Shown: piece by piece, positions 32,440 to 43,102 of the stretch
Numbering within the stretch: position 1 is the first letter of the stretch
Layout: every line of letters begins with the position of its first letter
Origin: Fragilariopsis cylindrus CCMP1102
Taxonomy: Eukaryota > Bacillariophyta > Bacillariophyceae > Bacillariales > Bacillariaceae
Assembly (NCBI GenBank): GCA_900095095.1
Contig: FMBT01000289.1
Span: 310,001 to 374,000 of the forward strand
Reading direction: 5' to 3'
Length of the DNA: 64,000 nucleotides
The notes under the pieces: model-generated
Seen by the model: only the letters and a program-made list of their open reading frames with translations
Database searches by the model: none
What the model was told of the DNA's origin: nothing
Program-made: the position numbers and the translations under genes

Positions 32440-32506
32440 CGCGAATGACGAGAATGGGAACAACTAGTTTGGTCGTTTGACATGGATTTCCCGTCTCTGA
32501 AATGCG
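32440..32506 (+). promoter_or_regulatory. Candidate SECIS element in 3' UTR
   Basis: ATGA (32445-32448) and TGA (32498-32500) can form the SECIS core. Helix II pairs GAGA (32450-32453) with TCTC (32494-32497) and GGGAA (32456-32460) with TTCCC (32488-32492), about 9 bp plus a small internal loop. The apical loop has an AA at 32462-32463 and a mini-stem GTC/GAC. Below the core CGCG (32440-32443) pairs with TGCG (32503-32506). The order and distances match a type-2 eukaryotic SECIS. Confidence 0.6.
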
Positions 32507-33031
32507 AAACAAGTGAAGGCTAAGGATATTATATTATAGAAGAATATATCAATCAGTTCGATGAACACTTTATTTCATGAATTACATTTATATTGTATAT
32601 ATTATGATATGAATCGGCAAAATAGCCTTCTTTCGTCGTTTGCAACATTGTATTTTCTCGCTCTCCTCACCACAAGCGGAGGGGTGTGTTACTGCCATTT
32701 TTGTCTAGTTCCATCGATTCCATCCAGCAGTCGCGTTGGATGGAACGATGGCTTTCGTTACACCAGCTGGAGCAGTATTTGCTTCCAGCCAGCTTTTGAA
32801 GCCACATAAACCAATCGTTGACAAACATAGTACATGCCATCATGCGGACATCCGATGAGAGGTATTCATACCCCGAGCCACCAACACGAGGGAGGACAGC
32901 CCAGCAAATTAACAACCGATAATCAATTTTATGGCGTTCGCTGCCACAGACCGAGTAAACCTTTCCATTTCGCGGAAAAGAGCATTGCGTTTCCCCCAAT
33001 GAGCTACTGTCGGAACACGGGAAATTAGAAA
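32507..33031. other. Intergenic or decayed gene
   Basis: GC content rises around 32670-33020, and both strands have ORFs of 65-110 codons in this stretch, none of which I recognise. It may be the decayed 5' part of the MYND-type gene that follows. Confidence 0.3.
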
Positions 33032-33175
33032 ATGTGTACTCGGTGTAAAGTAGCCCTATATTGTAGTTCTGAATGTCAACGCCTTCATTGGCCCAAACAT
33101 AAAAAGGATTGTGTCAAATTTGCAACCGAACGCAAGGATAAGGAAAAGATTGTCGAAATGGCATCAAAACGGTAG
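33032..33175 (+). pseudogene. MYND zinc-finger fragment
   Basis: A 47-residue ORF encodes the second half of a MYND finger, [20 protein letters not shown] then PKHKKDC, with correct Cys/His spacing, followed by a charged helix. The first Cys pair expected upstream is not intact: the same frame before a TAG at 33026-33028 reads SYCRNTGN, with Thr where Cys is expected. It is either a truncated gene or a last exon joined at the TTAG acceptor-like site just before AAAATG. MYND fingers bind proline-rich peptides. Confidence 0.5.
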
Positions 33176-34113
33176 GAAACTACTTGAGCATAAGATAGTT
33201 CGGTAAGATGTGAGGACGTAAAAGAAAGAAGAGAAAGAGTCAAAAAATTATCATCTTGATCATGAAGAAACGAGGAGTGGATAAAATACTTTATTCTTGT
33301 TGCAATTTGGATAGCAATTGTAAATCATCCTTAATTTCGAAATCGAAACATAGTATATCTTTCTTCTGCTAGGAAAAACTACTTCTTCACCTATACAGTA
33401 GCCAATTTAAGTTCTCTGTTATTCTGAGGATGTTAAAATCCCAAAATTGTTGATTCATTTGCAAAGCTCGCTATTATTTCTATCGTTATTTGGCGGATTT
33501 ACTCTCTTCTGTATATAGCTAATTCAAAACTCCTTATTGCTTGGGTATGTCGCTACAAATTGCTTTACAGTATCGCAAGCACTGCAAATGAATTGAATGA
33601 TCTACTATAGTACTAGTTATTTATTTTCATAGTATGGGATTTTTAATTTATAGAAGGTCTTGCTGGCTAGCTACCAACTGATCCTGAATTACGACAACAT
33701 ATTCAAAGGATATGGAGGGTTCTAGTTCTACTGCAATGTAAAGACACTATACCATGAGAAATTGTCAGGAGATAAGGCTCCAATTTCACACTATGAATTG
33801 AAGAACCAGTATATTCCAAACGATCGCAACCGCCCCAGCCGATTTCCCTTCCTTCTTTTCCTCCATTTTTCCGCTATCATTTTAATTTTGCGTTGCCGTA
33901 ACGATGTAAATGCACTGTACGATATTCATTTCCGTTATTCGCCTGTTGAAGAAAAGTAAACGATTGCGACAGCAACAACAGCAGAAATTTTGTCCTGTAT
34001 CTCGAATTTATTTTGATCCGAGTAAAATTAAACTTTAGATTTAGAAAAGCATCCGAGATTTTATCATTTTTTAAGACAGGCACACAAAAACAGAGTCCCA
34101 ATCATTCTTATCT
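33176..34113. other. Intergenic
   Basis: AT-rich, without a supported gene. A 65-codon ORF (33762-33959) lacks recognisable content. Downstream flank of the ankyrin-type gene. Confidence 0.5.
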
Positions 34114-35643
34114 TTATGTTCTTCTTGATTTTTTGTTGCCATAATCATGATCGTGTCCGCTAATGTTGTTACTGTCATCCCTGATGCGTTTTCTGTTGTC
34201 GTCATCGTACTGTGCGTACCAATAGTCATCGTGGGATGTAATGTATATGTCAATGTGTTTTTCTAAATCTAATATTTCTTGGAATTCCTTTTCTTCTTTG
34301 ATGACAATATCAATAGTATCAATAATATCAACATCCCGTTCTTCAATATAGATGGCAATGTTGCTTCGTGACAATTTCTGAACCACATCAGGCGTTCTTC
34401 GCAATAGGAAATAAATTCCATCTATAGAAATATCTTCGTTCGTTGCAGCTATAAATAAAACTTCTGCAGTATCATACGGATTAGCTGAGCATTTAATTAA
34501 AGTGCTCTCAATAACTTTCAATACCTTTTCCCGTCCATACCTCCAACAAGCACGATCGAAAGGGGTGTATCTCCATCTCCTTTTTTGGAAGAGAATGTAT
34601 ATCCCCATCTTTCTGGGAAAGTAACGAAGCCCGGCCTCAAATACTGCTTGAAAATAATCAAGACTGCAATGATACGCAGCATGGTGAAGAGGTAGTTGCC
34701 TCGTATGATCATCGTTAGCAGTGATCAACTGAACCGGATCCCAGGTGACCAAGAATTGGAAAACTTCACTGCTGAAGGAATTCGCATCGTCTCCTACACA
34801 AATTGCAAAAAAATGCAACAACTGTTGGTTTTCGATATCACCCTTTTTAAAGAGTCCCATTACTTTTAATCTTTTCATGGTAGTAGCAATACGATGGTCC
34901 AAGAGTTGATGATCATCTTGTTTCCCCGGTCGTCTCGAAACCAAACTTATCAAAGCCCTAGGAAAACCTAAATATTCTACTCGACGGTCTAAATTTTTGG
35001 AAAATTCCATTCGTAATTGTGCGACCATTGGAATGAAAGTTGCATATTTTATCGAATGACAACCGAAAATTTCGGGAGAATATTTTAAAACATCGGGATA
35101 GATTCTTAAGACATTTTCTAACTCATGTTCAGTATCACGATCACAATCAAGACCACGATAATCGTCCCAGTCGTCATAAAGCTGATGATTCAGTAGGTCC
35201 AATAGAAAGTGTTTAATTTTTCTGGAAAATTTGGATGGTGTGATCTTTTCTTCGTCTTCTTCTTCTTCTTCTACTGCTACAGCATCCTCCAATAATAATT
35301 CATTACTTTTTTCTCTAACGAGTACCGGTATAGGAATATTCTGATCGATGATTGGTTTACAGTGCTTGATGAACATATCCATTTCTTCTTCTAAATCTTT
35401 TGCGATAGAATTAATTTTATTTTGTATTAAAATATTGTGTTTGTATTTGATATCATCATTACATTCCAAAAGGATTGTAAAAAGTTTTTTCATGCTTGTC
35501 GTATTATTATTATTATTACTACTATCAGTCATAATTCTCGCGATACGCCTTGCTACGGATAGCAGAACAGGATCATTGTCGCCATCGTCATCATGGCTGC
35601 TATAGCTGCTATTGATGCTGATGATGTCGTCAATGTCGTCCAT
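34114..35643 (-). CDS. Ankyrin-type repeat protein
   Basis: Intronless, 509 residues. The N-terminal third is acidic with Asn/Ser runs. The C-terminal half is helical with degenerate ankyrin units: RQLPLHHAAYHCSLDYFQAVFEAG, then RYTPFDRACWRYGREKVLKVIEST, and earlier NQQLLHFFAICVGDD. The LPLHHAA and TPFDRA elements are the turn-helix starts of the repeat. Such proteins form large, poorly known families in pennate diatoms and presumably bind other proteins. A basic, Asp-rich tail (NRKRIRDDSNN, KKSRRT) could carry a nuclear signal. No catalytic domain seen. Confidence 0.75.
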   Translation of the reverse strand: MDDIDDIISINSSYSSHDDDGDNDPVLLSVARRIARIMTDSSNNNNNTTSMKKLFTILLECNDDIKYKHNILIQNKINSIAKDLEEEMDMFIKHCKPIIDQNIPIPVLVREKSNELLLEDAVAVEEEEEDEEKITPSKFSRKIKHFLLDLLNHQLYDDWDDYRGLDCDRDTEHELENVLRIYPDVLKYSPEIFGCHSIKYATFIPMVAQLRMEFSKNLDRRVEYLGFPRALISLVSRRPGKQDDHQLLDHRIATTMKRLKVMGLFKKGDIENQQLLHFFAICVGDDANSFSSEVFQFLVTWDPVQLITANDDHTRQLPLHHAAYHCSLDYFQAVFEAGLRYFPRKMGIYILFQKRRWRYTPFDRACWRYGREKVLKVIESTLIKCSANPYDTAEVLFIAATNEDISIDGIYFLLRRTPDVVQKLSRSNIAIYIEERDVDIIDTIDIVIKEEKEFQEILDLEKHIDIYITSHDDYWYAQYDDDNRKRIRDDSNNISGHDHDYGNKKSRRT

Positions 35644-36112
35644 ATTTGTTTGTTTGTTTTTTTGTTTATGGGTTACTGCCTGTTGCTTTTTTTGTTACGA
35701 AAGTTGCTGCAAAGGACGAAATGCCCAAATAATTTCATGCAAAGGTCGTAAGGCGAAATTGATACGACGATATTCTATTCCTTGTGCCAGTGGTATGAAT
35801 CCGTGGTTACAATAAAGCATACTCTTGCCTTGCTTTTTCTTTTGTGACTTCACATTAAACGAATAATCAAGAATAAGAAATCAAGATCGATATCTTCGTC
35901 GAACATCTAAATCACGAGTTGTCATACTCGTGATTGCATTTGTTTCACATCTGACATCGAACCTAAACCTTTTTTAAGAGAAAACTACTATGGACTGAAT
36001 CAATCACGGACGGAATGAATCGAACTAAACTCAAATTTTAATCCATTTTCATATACAGTATCAACAACGCACAAAAAAGTAGAAGAGGAAGAAGAAGAAA
36101 CGGAAGAAAAAT
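35644..36112. other. Divergent promoter region
   Basis: Separates the ankyrin-type gene (-) from the unknown gene at 36113 (+). A direct repeat AAAGGACGAAATGCCC / AAAGGTCGTAAGGCGA lies near 35710-35756. No gene supported. Confidence 0.4.
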
Positions 36113-37078
36113 ATGCATCTCTTTCGTAATAGGAATCGACCAAGAACATCATTCGAGCTTAAAGTTGGTAATTGTCATTTGTTAGAAGTTACGGTTCATC
36201 TTCGTCGTCGGAATCGTAATCGTAATCGTAGTGTTGGAACAACAGAGAAGACTGAGATTGAGACTAATGAGACTATTGTTGATAATGATGATTGGGATTG
36301 GTATAATACAAATAAAGAGGAAGTAAATGATGAATTATTAGAATTATTAGAACGATCAATTATATCACGAATGTATGGTATTGAAATTGAAGAATATTAT
36401 CAAAAATTTCATCCAACAGTATTGCCACCTAAAAATAATGATATCAATCAAATTGGATCAAAAAATAAAAATAAGAAACGAAAAGCAGGAGGCAGTAATA
36501 AAACCACAAAAACGAGCAAAATGAAAAGTAGTAATGCAAAGACGACGACGAAAAAGAAGAAAAATTATGCGTCGTTTGGTAAAAACAACAGCAACAATAA
36601 TAGTGGTGACGACGACGATGATGGAGATGAAAAACCTGAAAAGGATATTTATTTTGCATTTGGTGAATTGATAGAACTTGCCTTTAAAAAACAACCCATA
36701 GATAAGGATGATAGTTATTCACAAACAATTTTATATAAAAAGAAATCTAATACTGATAATGATGATAATGATAATGATGAAATACGACATGATGCGACAG
36801 GTCCTGTAAATAATCAAGAAGAAACAAAAACAGCAACGTCAACAACAAACTTCTATGATCGTCAAAAATTATCATCACGTTTATTAGTATGGATTAGTCC
36901 TACTAGTATTGCTGGTAGCAACGATGTAGTATCAACAGCAACAGCAACAGCAACAAATAAGTTAGATACTATATATGAATATAGACAAGAAATGATACCT
37001 ATATCAAATTTATTTCGTAAACCAGCAGAAGTAATTGAAAATGAAATATTATCATTATCATCAGATGATGACGAATGA
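36113..37078 (+). CDS. Unknown basic/acidic protein, 321 residues
   Basis: Intronless ORF starting at ATG 36113. The beginning (SFELKVGNCHLLEVTVHLRR) looks like a beta-rich fold and is followed by Arg/Asn repeats. A helix (EELLELLERSIISRMYGIEIEEYYQ), a Lys/Asn-rich stretch with KKKRKAGG-like basic clusters, and an acidic run come next. Residues about 190-210 (DIYFAFGELIELAFKKQP) and 270-315 (SRLLVWISPTS, IYEYRQEMIPISNLFRKP) return to folded-looking sequence, and the end is acidic (LSLSSDDDE). I do not recognise the family. Basic clusters suggest a nuclear protein. The long uninterrupted frame and folded segments separated by low complexity support a real gene. Confidence 0.65.
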   Translation: MHLFRNRNRPRTSFELKVGNCHLLEVTVHLRRRNRNRNRSVGTTEKTEIETNETIVDNDDWDWYNTNKEEVNDELLELLERSIISRMYGIEIEEYYQKFHPTVLPPKNNDINQIGSKNKNKKRKAGGSNKTTKTSKMKSSNAKTTTKKKKNYASFGKNNSNNNSGDDDDDGDEKPEKDIYFAFGELIELAFKKQPIDKDDSYSQTILYKKKSNTDNDDNDNDEIRHDATGPVNNQEETKTATSTTNFYDRQKLSSRLLVWISPTSIAGSNDVVSTATATATNKLDTIYEYRQEMIPISNLFRKPAEVIENEILSLSSDDDE

Positions 37079-37456
37079 ATGAATGCATGAATGAATGAAT
37101 GATTGATACTATACTATACTATGCGGCAGCGATGGTTTTTTATTTCACTTTCGGTATGGCTAAACGGGAATTAATCGTATACGCACGACTACAAATAATT
37201 CAAAAGTTCTTCACAGTAAAAATACAACTTGTCTCGTTATTTAAATTAATAATAGTACATTTTTACATATAAAGATCCTCTCTTTCATTTTACTGGAACA
37301 GATGAAAAGCGAACCGCAAAAAGAGAAGAAAAAATAACAGACACCGTAGACAACTTTTGATTTAGTATATGAAGAACAAGCAACGAATCGATTCATTCGA
37401 TCGTTATTCGTTTCACTCTTTCAATAGTAAAAGTAAAAACTGTCTGAAGCAATTTA
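37079..37456. other. Convergent intergenic region
   Basis: Between converging 3' ends. It starts with GAATGAAT tetramer repeats (37075-37105) just after the stop codon. No gene seen. Confidence 0.5.
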
Positions 37457-40400
37457 TTATATTGCAGTGCTATTGTTTGGACGACCTCCATCTCTTTCTC
37501 TACTAGCACGAGAACCTTGTTTGTTGTCTTTTCTTCTGAAACTGTTAGGTTTAATTACTGAACCAAACTTAAAACCTTCTCGTTTACTCCGGCTTTTTGC
37601 TCTGATATTCGTGTTCGTGCCATTATTATCCGTCGACCTTCTCGGCGATGCCGATCTCAGCCCTTTGTCGATGTTGCTACTGTTATAATTGCCAACGCTA
37701 CGATTACGACGTTGAGAGTGGTTCATATGCAACACACCCGATTCGTCACCAGGAGACTTGCCACATTCGACCGTTGCCACAAGGAAACGCAACTCATTAT
37801 CGACTTTTTGAAGTCGCAATTCGAAGTCCGTTTTCTTATAGGCATCCTCAATCGTTTCATTTCTCGCACCCCATGTTTTTCGAGCAACAGCCAGCTCATC
37901 TCGAGCTTCCTGTAGTCTATCCAAGGCGTAATATACCTCAATCTTAACGGTCCATGCTGTGAGATTGTCTTGTTTCAAAGATATCGCTTCAGCACAATCT
38001 GCTAACGCCGCTTCATATTGGTCCGACAATAAATTCGCCTCGGCTCGTTCTGTTAGTATATTCCCATAGAGTGGTGCCTGATGTGGAATTCTTTCCCTAT
38101 CCTTCATAACGATCGAAAATAAATCAACGGCTTCCTTGTATCGACCACGTTTGACTCTCGCTTGTCCCTTGTGGAAGGCATTCAATTTCTGTTGACAACC
38201 CTGTAAGATATCAGAAGCTTTGCGATTCACCGTTTCATCGATGTCACCCTCGAGTGATTCCTTCAGTATACTGATACCATGATCCATTTTACCCGACAAA
38301 AAGGTTGCGTATCCCTGAACACGCAATGCCTCAGCATGTTTAGAGTTAAACACCAATACTTTCTCAACACGGTCAAGAGCCGATTCAGTTAGTCCCAAGC
38401 ATGAATCTACTCTAGCAGCCGCAAGCCACAACGCTACGTTATCGGATGTCTTTACGATTGATTTCAATATGTCATGTGCTTCTTGGTATTCTCTACTGGC
38501 AATTAATTGGTTCACTGTATGTAACAGATCCTTTTCTTCTGAGGCATTAGCGAGTTCTTCATTTAACCTTTCTGAGTCGGGTAGTTCCTTCACAGCGCTT
38601 TCGAGGCATCTAAATGCATCTTCAAATGTGCCAAGGGCCATAAGTGCCCGCCATTTTCGAATATAAGACTTTTCGTGTTTCGGATCGTATTCGACGGCCT
38701 TGTTACAGTCATTAACAGTTTCGCGGAATTTCTTCTCTCTGAAAAATGTAACGGATCTATTTGCATAGAGATTGGCGGCCAATTCACGGCCCTCCGGTGT
38801 TTCTTCACAGCCAGGAGGCATACATGCCAGACCTTCCCCATAAAGTACCCTCGCACCTGCAACATCTCCTTTGTTTAATTTTGCATTCGCTTGCTTTCTC
38901 AATTTTTCGGCACGGTCAAATTCCTCGGCATTAATCTGTGTTGGTAAAGTAAACTCTCTACTTTTTCCCTCTGGTACTGAAGCCATCGCAGCTCCACCAG
39001 GCGGGACGAAAAAGTTTGCATCATTATTATCTATAGAGGCGGCTGCTGATGCATGTGGATCTTCATCATCTTTCTTGTTATCAGCTTGTGCTTCGGAAGG
39101 TGATGGTGCGGGTGCTGCTGCTGCTGCTGCACCTTCCTGTTGTTCTTGTTTAATTTTTACAAGTTCTTCCTCTAACTTGTTCGATCCTGGTACTTGACGT
39201 TTTCCTTCTTCCAAACATTGTATTGCTTCGTCGTATCGTTCCAATGATGCTAAGGATCTAGCCTTCCGACTATACGGCTTTTCGCCTTTAGGATCTAATT
39301 CAATCGCCATATCACAATCTCTCATACTATGTGCATATTCTTGTTCTCGGTAATATGTAACTGCACGATTTGCATATAATGATGCTAAACAAACACGAAT
39401 ATTTTCATTATCTCGATCATTCGGTAAACAATTTAATGCTTCAGTGTACAGTGACCGTGCACCAGTAATATCACCACGATTAAATTTAGCATTCGCATTT
39501 CGTTTCAATTTATCGGAAAGTTCGATATCATCTGCGTGTGTCAACTCTTCTCGTCCTGTTGATAATGTTTGTGCTGCCATACTCTTTGAAAAATTAGATA
39601 GACTACCAACCGATGCACCAAAGTCGACAGAATCATTCGATCCACCACCACTAGTACCGACACTACCACCTTTACCAAGTCCGAATGCATCACGCTGGTC
39701 GATCATTTTCGATAATTCTTCTTTAATTTTTTTAGATGTTGGGAAACGTTTATACGCATCCTGTAAACATTTCGATGCATCCGTATGACGTTCCAGGCCG
39801 ACTAATGCACGTGCCTTACGTATATATGATTTTTCTGCTTCAGGATTTTTTGTGATAGCATGATCACAATCATCTAAACTTTCTTGGTATTGCTTATCTC
39901 TGTAATATGTAACAGCACGATTGGAATACAATTCAGATAATAATTCCTTCACACCCCGACTGTACAATCCAGCTTGTGGGATACAACCAAGTGCGTCGGA
40001 ATATAACGACCGTGCAGCTTCGATGTCACCCTTATTAAATTTAGCATTCGCTTGCTTCTTTAAACGTTCTGCACGATCCAATACAGTATGATTTGGATCA
40101 CCAGCAACAGAAATATCCATTTCATGTTTACCAAATTTCCCACTTGCAACAGTTTCCTTGTCATTGCCACCACCAAACATACTAACAATCGATCGATCCG
40201 ATCCACGTAAATAACTACTACTACCACTACCCACCATCATCATATTCGACGTTGATTGTGGTAGTAAACTTTTACGGAGTTGATCTTGTAATTTGTTTGA
40301 ATTTGGTAATTCTTTCACCCCATCCTCCAGACACGTAATAGCCTTATCTCTTTCTCCCATCGCATCTAATGCTCTCCATTTTCTTATGTATGTCTTTTCT

Positions 40401-41599
40401 GATTTAGGATCTAATTCTAATGATTTGTTACAATCTTCAACACTTGGTGATAATATCCTTTCTCTGTAGAATGTAACAGCACGATTGGAATACAATGATG
40501 CGACCATGATACGTATCTCTTGAATGATATCATTTTGAATTTTATTATTATTTTGTTCTTCTTCGTTGTCGTCATTATTAGGATCTAATGGAAAATCTGA
40601 TAATAATGCTAATCCTTCACTATACAATACTCGAGCACCATCCACATCAGCACGATTAAATTTAGCATTCGCCTGTTTCTTTAATTTATCACAACGTTCC
40701 ATTGCATGTTGTAAATCAGCTGGATCATAATCATAATCAGCAGCAGGAATAATGTCAATAGTAGCAGCAGCAGGTGATTGTGATTGTGATTTAGTAGTAG
40801 GAGGTAAAAAGGATGATGATCGATGATTTACTACAACCGCTGAATCGACCATACGTTTATGATGTGCACCGGTCCCTCGTGTCGTGACACCAACATTAGC
40901 ACGTTCACCAACATCTACACCATCATACAATGTAGGCTTATTCAGATGAACTTCTTCTTCTTCATCATCATCTTCATCATTATCATCACGTAGATCTGTT
41001 CTCGTCGGTGGAAGAGGTAGAGCTGCTTTCGTTATTATTGATAATGATTGAACTTTTGCTTTTGCTGCTGCTGTCAACGACGCTGATTGTTGCGTTTGGG
41101 TAGCAATAGTACTTGTATGATTGTTTTCTTCAAGTAAATGAGATGGTAGATCACAATAATTTCCTATCCAATATTTTTCAGATTCACCAGATTCAGATGG
41201 TAGTAAAAATATTAGTTTACATTTTACTTGTACCATTTGAAGACATTGATATGCAAGAGGTTGTACATCTTCTATTAATCCAACTGATATCCATGAATTA
41301 TCCTTTATTTGTAATATATTATTATGTTTATCGTCGTTTCGTGTTGTTGTTGTTGTTAAATCATGTTGACAAACTGGACATTGACAAGATGATTTTGATT
41401 TCTTATTATTATTATTATCGAATGAATGTTGTTGTTGTTTACTGGCGTATTCTTTTATACATGATTTACAAAATACATGATTGCATGGTATTGTTACAAC
41501 AACTCCAGAATTTATATTACCAAGATTATTACATATCCGACATATAAAATTTCCATAATGATTCGAATCTGACGTGACTTGTGATAAATCGAACCCCAT
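37457..41599 (-). CDS. RING finger plus multi-TPR co-chaperone-like protein
   Basis: Intronless, 1380 residues. A C3HC4 RING opens the protein: C20, C23, C39, H41, C44, C47, C74, C77. Four long repeats follow at about 303-445, 508-632, 692-815 and 894-1018. Each starts LKKQANAKFN, continues with GARVLY, then LYSNRAVTYYR, DCD.AIELDP, KSYIRKARAL and ends in a CLE/CLQ helix: three TPR motifs as in DnaJC7 and STI1-type proteins. More TPRs fill 1019-1280, and the end is basic and Ser-rich. TPR sets of this kind bind Hsp70/Hsp90 tails, so with the RING an E3 ligase working on chaperone clients (like CHIP, which uses a U-box) is a reasonable inference. Linkers between repeats are Gly/Ser- or Ala/Pro-rich. 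Confidence 0.85.
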   Translation of the reverse strand: MGFDLSQVTSDSNHYGNFICRICNNLGNINSGVVVTIPCNHVFCKSCIKEYASKQQQHSFDNNNNKKSKSSCQCPVCQHDLTTTTTRNDDKHNNILQIKDNSWISVGLIEDVQPLAYQCLQMVQVKCKLIFLLPSESGESEKYWIGNYCDLPSHLLEENNHTSTIATQTQQSASLTAAAKAKVQSLSIITKAALPLPPTRTDLRDDNDEDDDEEEEVHLNKPTLYDGVDVGERANVGVTTRGTGAHHKRMVDSAVVVNHRSSSFLPPTTKSQSQSPAAATIDIIPAADYDYDPADLQHAMERCDKLKKQANAKFNRADVDGARVLYSEGLALLSDFPLDPNNDDNEEEQNNNKIQNDIIQEIRIMVASLYSNRAVTFYRERILSPSVEDCNKSLELDPKSEKTYIRKWRALDAMGERDKAITCLEDGVKELPNSNKLQDQLRKSLLPQSTSNMMMVGSGSSSYLRGSDRSIVSMFGGGNDKETVASGKFGKHEMDISVAGDPNHTVLDRAERLKKQANAKFNKGDIEAARSLYSDALGCIPQAGLYSRGVKELLSELYSNRAVTYYRDKQYQESLDDCDHAITKNPEAEKSYIRKARALVGLERHTDASKCLQDAYKRFPTSKKIKEELSKMIDQRDAFGLGKGGSVGTSGGGSNDSVDFGASVGSLSNFSKSMAAQTLSTGREELTHADDIELSDKLKRNANAKFNRGDITGARSLYTEALNCLPNDRDNENIRVCLASLYANRAVTYYREQEYAHSMRDCDMAIELDPKGEKPYSRKARSLASLERYDEAIQCLEEGKRQVPGSNKLEEELVKIKQEQQEGAAAAAAPAPSPSEAQADNKKDDEDPHASAAASIDNNDANFFVPPGGAAMASVPEGKSREFTLPTQINAEEFDRAEKLRKQANAKLNKGDVAGARVLYGEGLACMPPGCEETPEGRELAANLYANRSVTFFREKKFRETVNDCNKAVEYDPKHEKSYIRKWRALMALGTFEDAFRCLESAVKELPDSERLNEELANASEEKDLLHTVNQLIASREYQEAHDILKSIVKTSDNVALWLAAARVDSCLGLTESALDRVEKVLVFNSKHAEALRVQGYATFLSGKMDHGISILKESLEGDIDETVNRKASDILQGCQQKLNAFHKGQARVKRGRYKEAVDLFSIVMKDRERIPHQAPLYGNILTERAEANLLSDQYEAALADCAEAISLKQDNLTAWTVKIEVYYALDRLQEARDELAVARKTWGARNETIEDAYKKTDFELRLQKVDNELRFLVATVECGKSPGDESGVLHMNHSQRRNRSVGNYNSSNIDKGLRSASPRRSTDNNGTNTNIRAKSRSKREGFKFGSVIKPNSFRRKDNKQGSRASRERDGGRPNNSTAI

Positions 41600-42073
41600 T
41601 ATTATTTATTTATTTATTCTTTTTCGTTCGTTCGTCAACGAAATGGATTGATTGATTGATTTATTGATTAATTTGAAACCGATAATCTCCATCCAAAAAA
41701 ACAAACACACGTTCAACGACTTTGGCTGTACTTTCTTTTTTTTTTCCTTATTTTTTGTCGTCTGATTTCTTCTTTTTTAATTCTAATCGGAAGCGAACCT
41801 ATGTATCTTCTTAAGTCTCCAAGACTGTTGCTTTCTGTAATCGGACGACCAAGAAAATTGTTACGTTGACTATATGTTGATTGTGAAGATTCGAACTTTG
41901 CTTGCTTGTCGTCGCTTCGCATTCATTATTTATTTTACGAGTAAATAGCAGCAATAAAAATGCAATGAAGCCTTTTATTTTTTAAATCGGTATGTAATTC
42001 TCTCTTACACATATTTTAGCCGTTGTTTTTGAATGTACTACGAGCAAGCGAGGTTTTCTTTTTGCAGCCATAG

Positions 42074-42186
42074 GAAAGTATTCGTGTTTCAAGTCCGTTC
42101 AATCCCGTTTGTAAAAAAGGTATCCATATAGAAAAGTATTCGTGTTTCAAGTCAGTTCAATCCCGGTTGTAGAGAAGGTATCCATG
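42074..42186 (+). repeat. Tandem duplication, about 58-bp unit
   Basis: Two near-identical copies of a unit starting GAAAGTATTCGTGTTTCAAG and ending GGTATCCAT lie head to tail with a few substitutions. Confidence 0.8.
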
Positions 42187-43031
42187 ATACAGGCATGGCA
42201 ACACAGGTCAACTTCTAGTTTGGGGCAATTCACTAGAAAGGCTATTTTTAATTAACTAAATTTCAAATCCCTACTGTATCATTTGAAAAGGTCCCCCAAG
42301 AATGCTAGACACAAAAATCAAGCCAAAATCACAAGATAAAGCCCAAAATCTATGTTGAGGAATTGAATGTGTCATGGGAGTGTGTTTAACCTCCACCACC
42401 TACAGTAAATGCAATTATAATCTGGATTCTCTTAAAGATGAAAGAGAAACTACAATGTAGGAAGAATGAACAGAAAGTAAGCGTGTGTGTGTTTTGTGTG
42501 GTATTGGTTAAATGTCTTTGCTTGTGTTTGTTGCCCACCATTTTTTTTCTAATGACCTGGGCAATGTTGTATGCACAGGATAAGAGTGTATGGTATTTAC
42601 TTCTCCATCCACTTCAGGCATGTTCTCACCAGATGTGAAGTTTTATCTGACTACCCATGATACCTTGCTTTCTGAATTTAAATGGAAAACCATTCAACTA
42701 ACTGCATAAACAAGAGAGGAGGATAACAAATTGAATAGTAGGTAGGGTATGAAAACTGTTTTAGTCAGTTTTACTACTAGTAGAGAGCCTTAAAAAATAT
42801 GACCCATTATCAATGAGTATACTTGGTATATTTACTGGTGATATGAATGAATATCATCAGCCAGAGCTTAACGATCAGCAGCAACAAGAAATAAAATATC
42901 AGTATTTATATGTATATTTTAGACAAAGTGAGGGTGAAACTGGATTGTATACCTTCAAGTAGGTTATTCTACAGGTTAGTAGTACCTGTCTTGTACATGT
43001 AGAATAACATGACAAGATGTTCTGCAAACAA

Positions 43032-43102
43032 ATGTCAGCTTCAGTTGGTCATTTGCTATAGCATCAATGTCAGCTTCAGTTGATCATTTGCTATAGTATC
43101 AG
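43032..43102 (+). repeat. Tandem duplication, about 36-bp unit
   Basis: Two copies of ATGTCAGCTTCAGTTG followed by TCATTTGCTATAG lie in tandem with two substitutions. Confidence 0.8.

Noticed and set aside
32440-32506. Alternative SECIS fold at 32336-32391 (GATGAAT / ATTCATC)
   Set aside because: It has a good outer stem and an ATGA followed ten bases on by AA, but no suitable GA on the 3' strand, so the 32440-32506 fold is preferred.
41713-41922. 69-codon minus-strand ORF upstream of the RING/TPR gene
   Set aside because: ATG start and plausible composition, but no domain or supporting context; too weak to list as a gene.
42060-42190. tRNA-like TTCAATCCCG segments
   Set aside because: No acceptor, D or anticodon arm could be folded around them; they are part of a simple tandem duplication.
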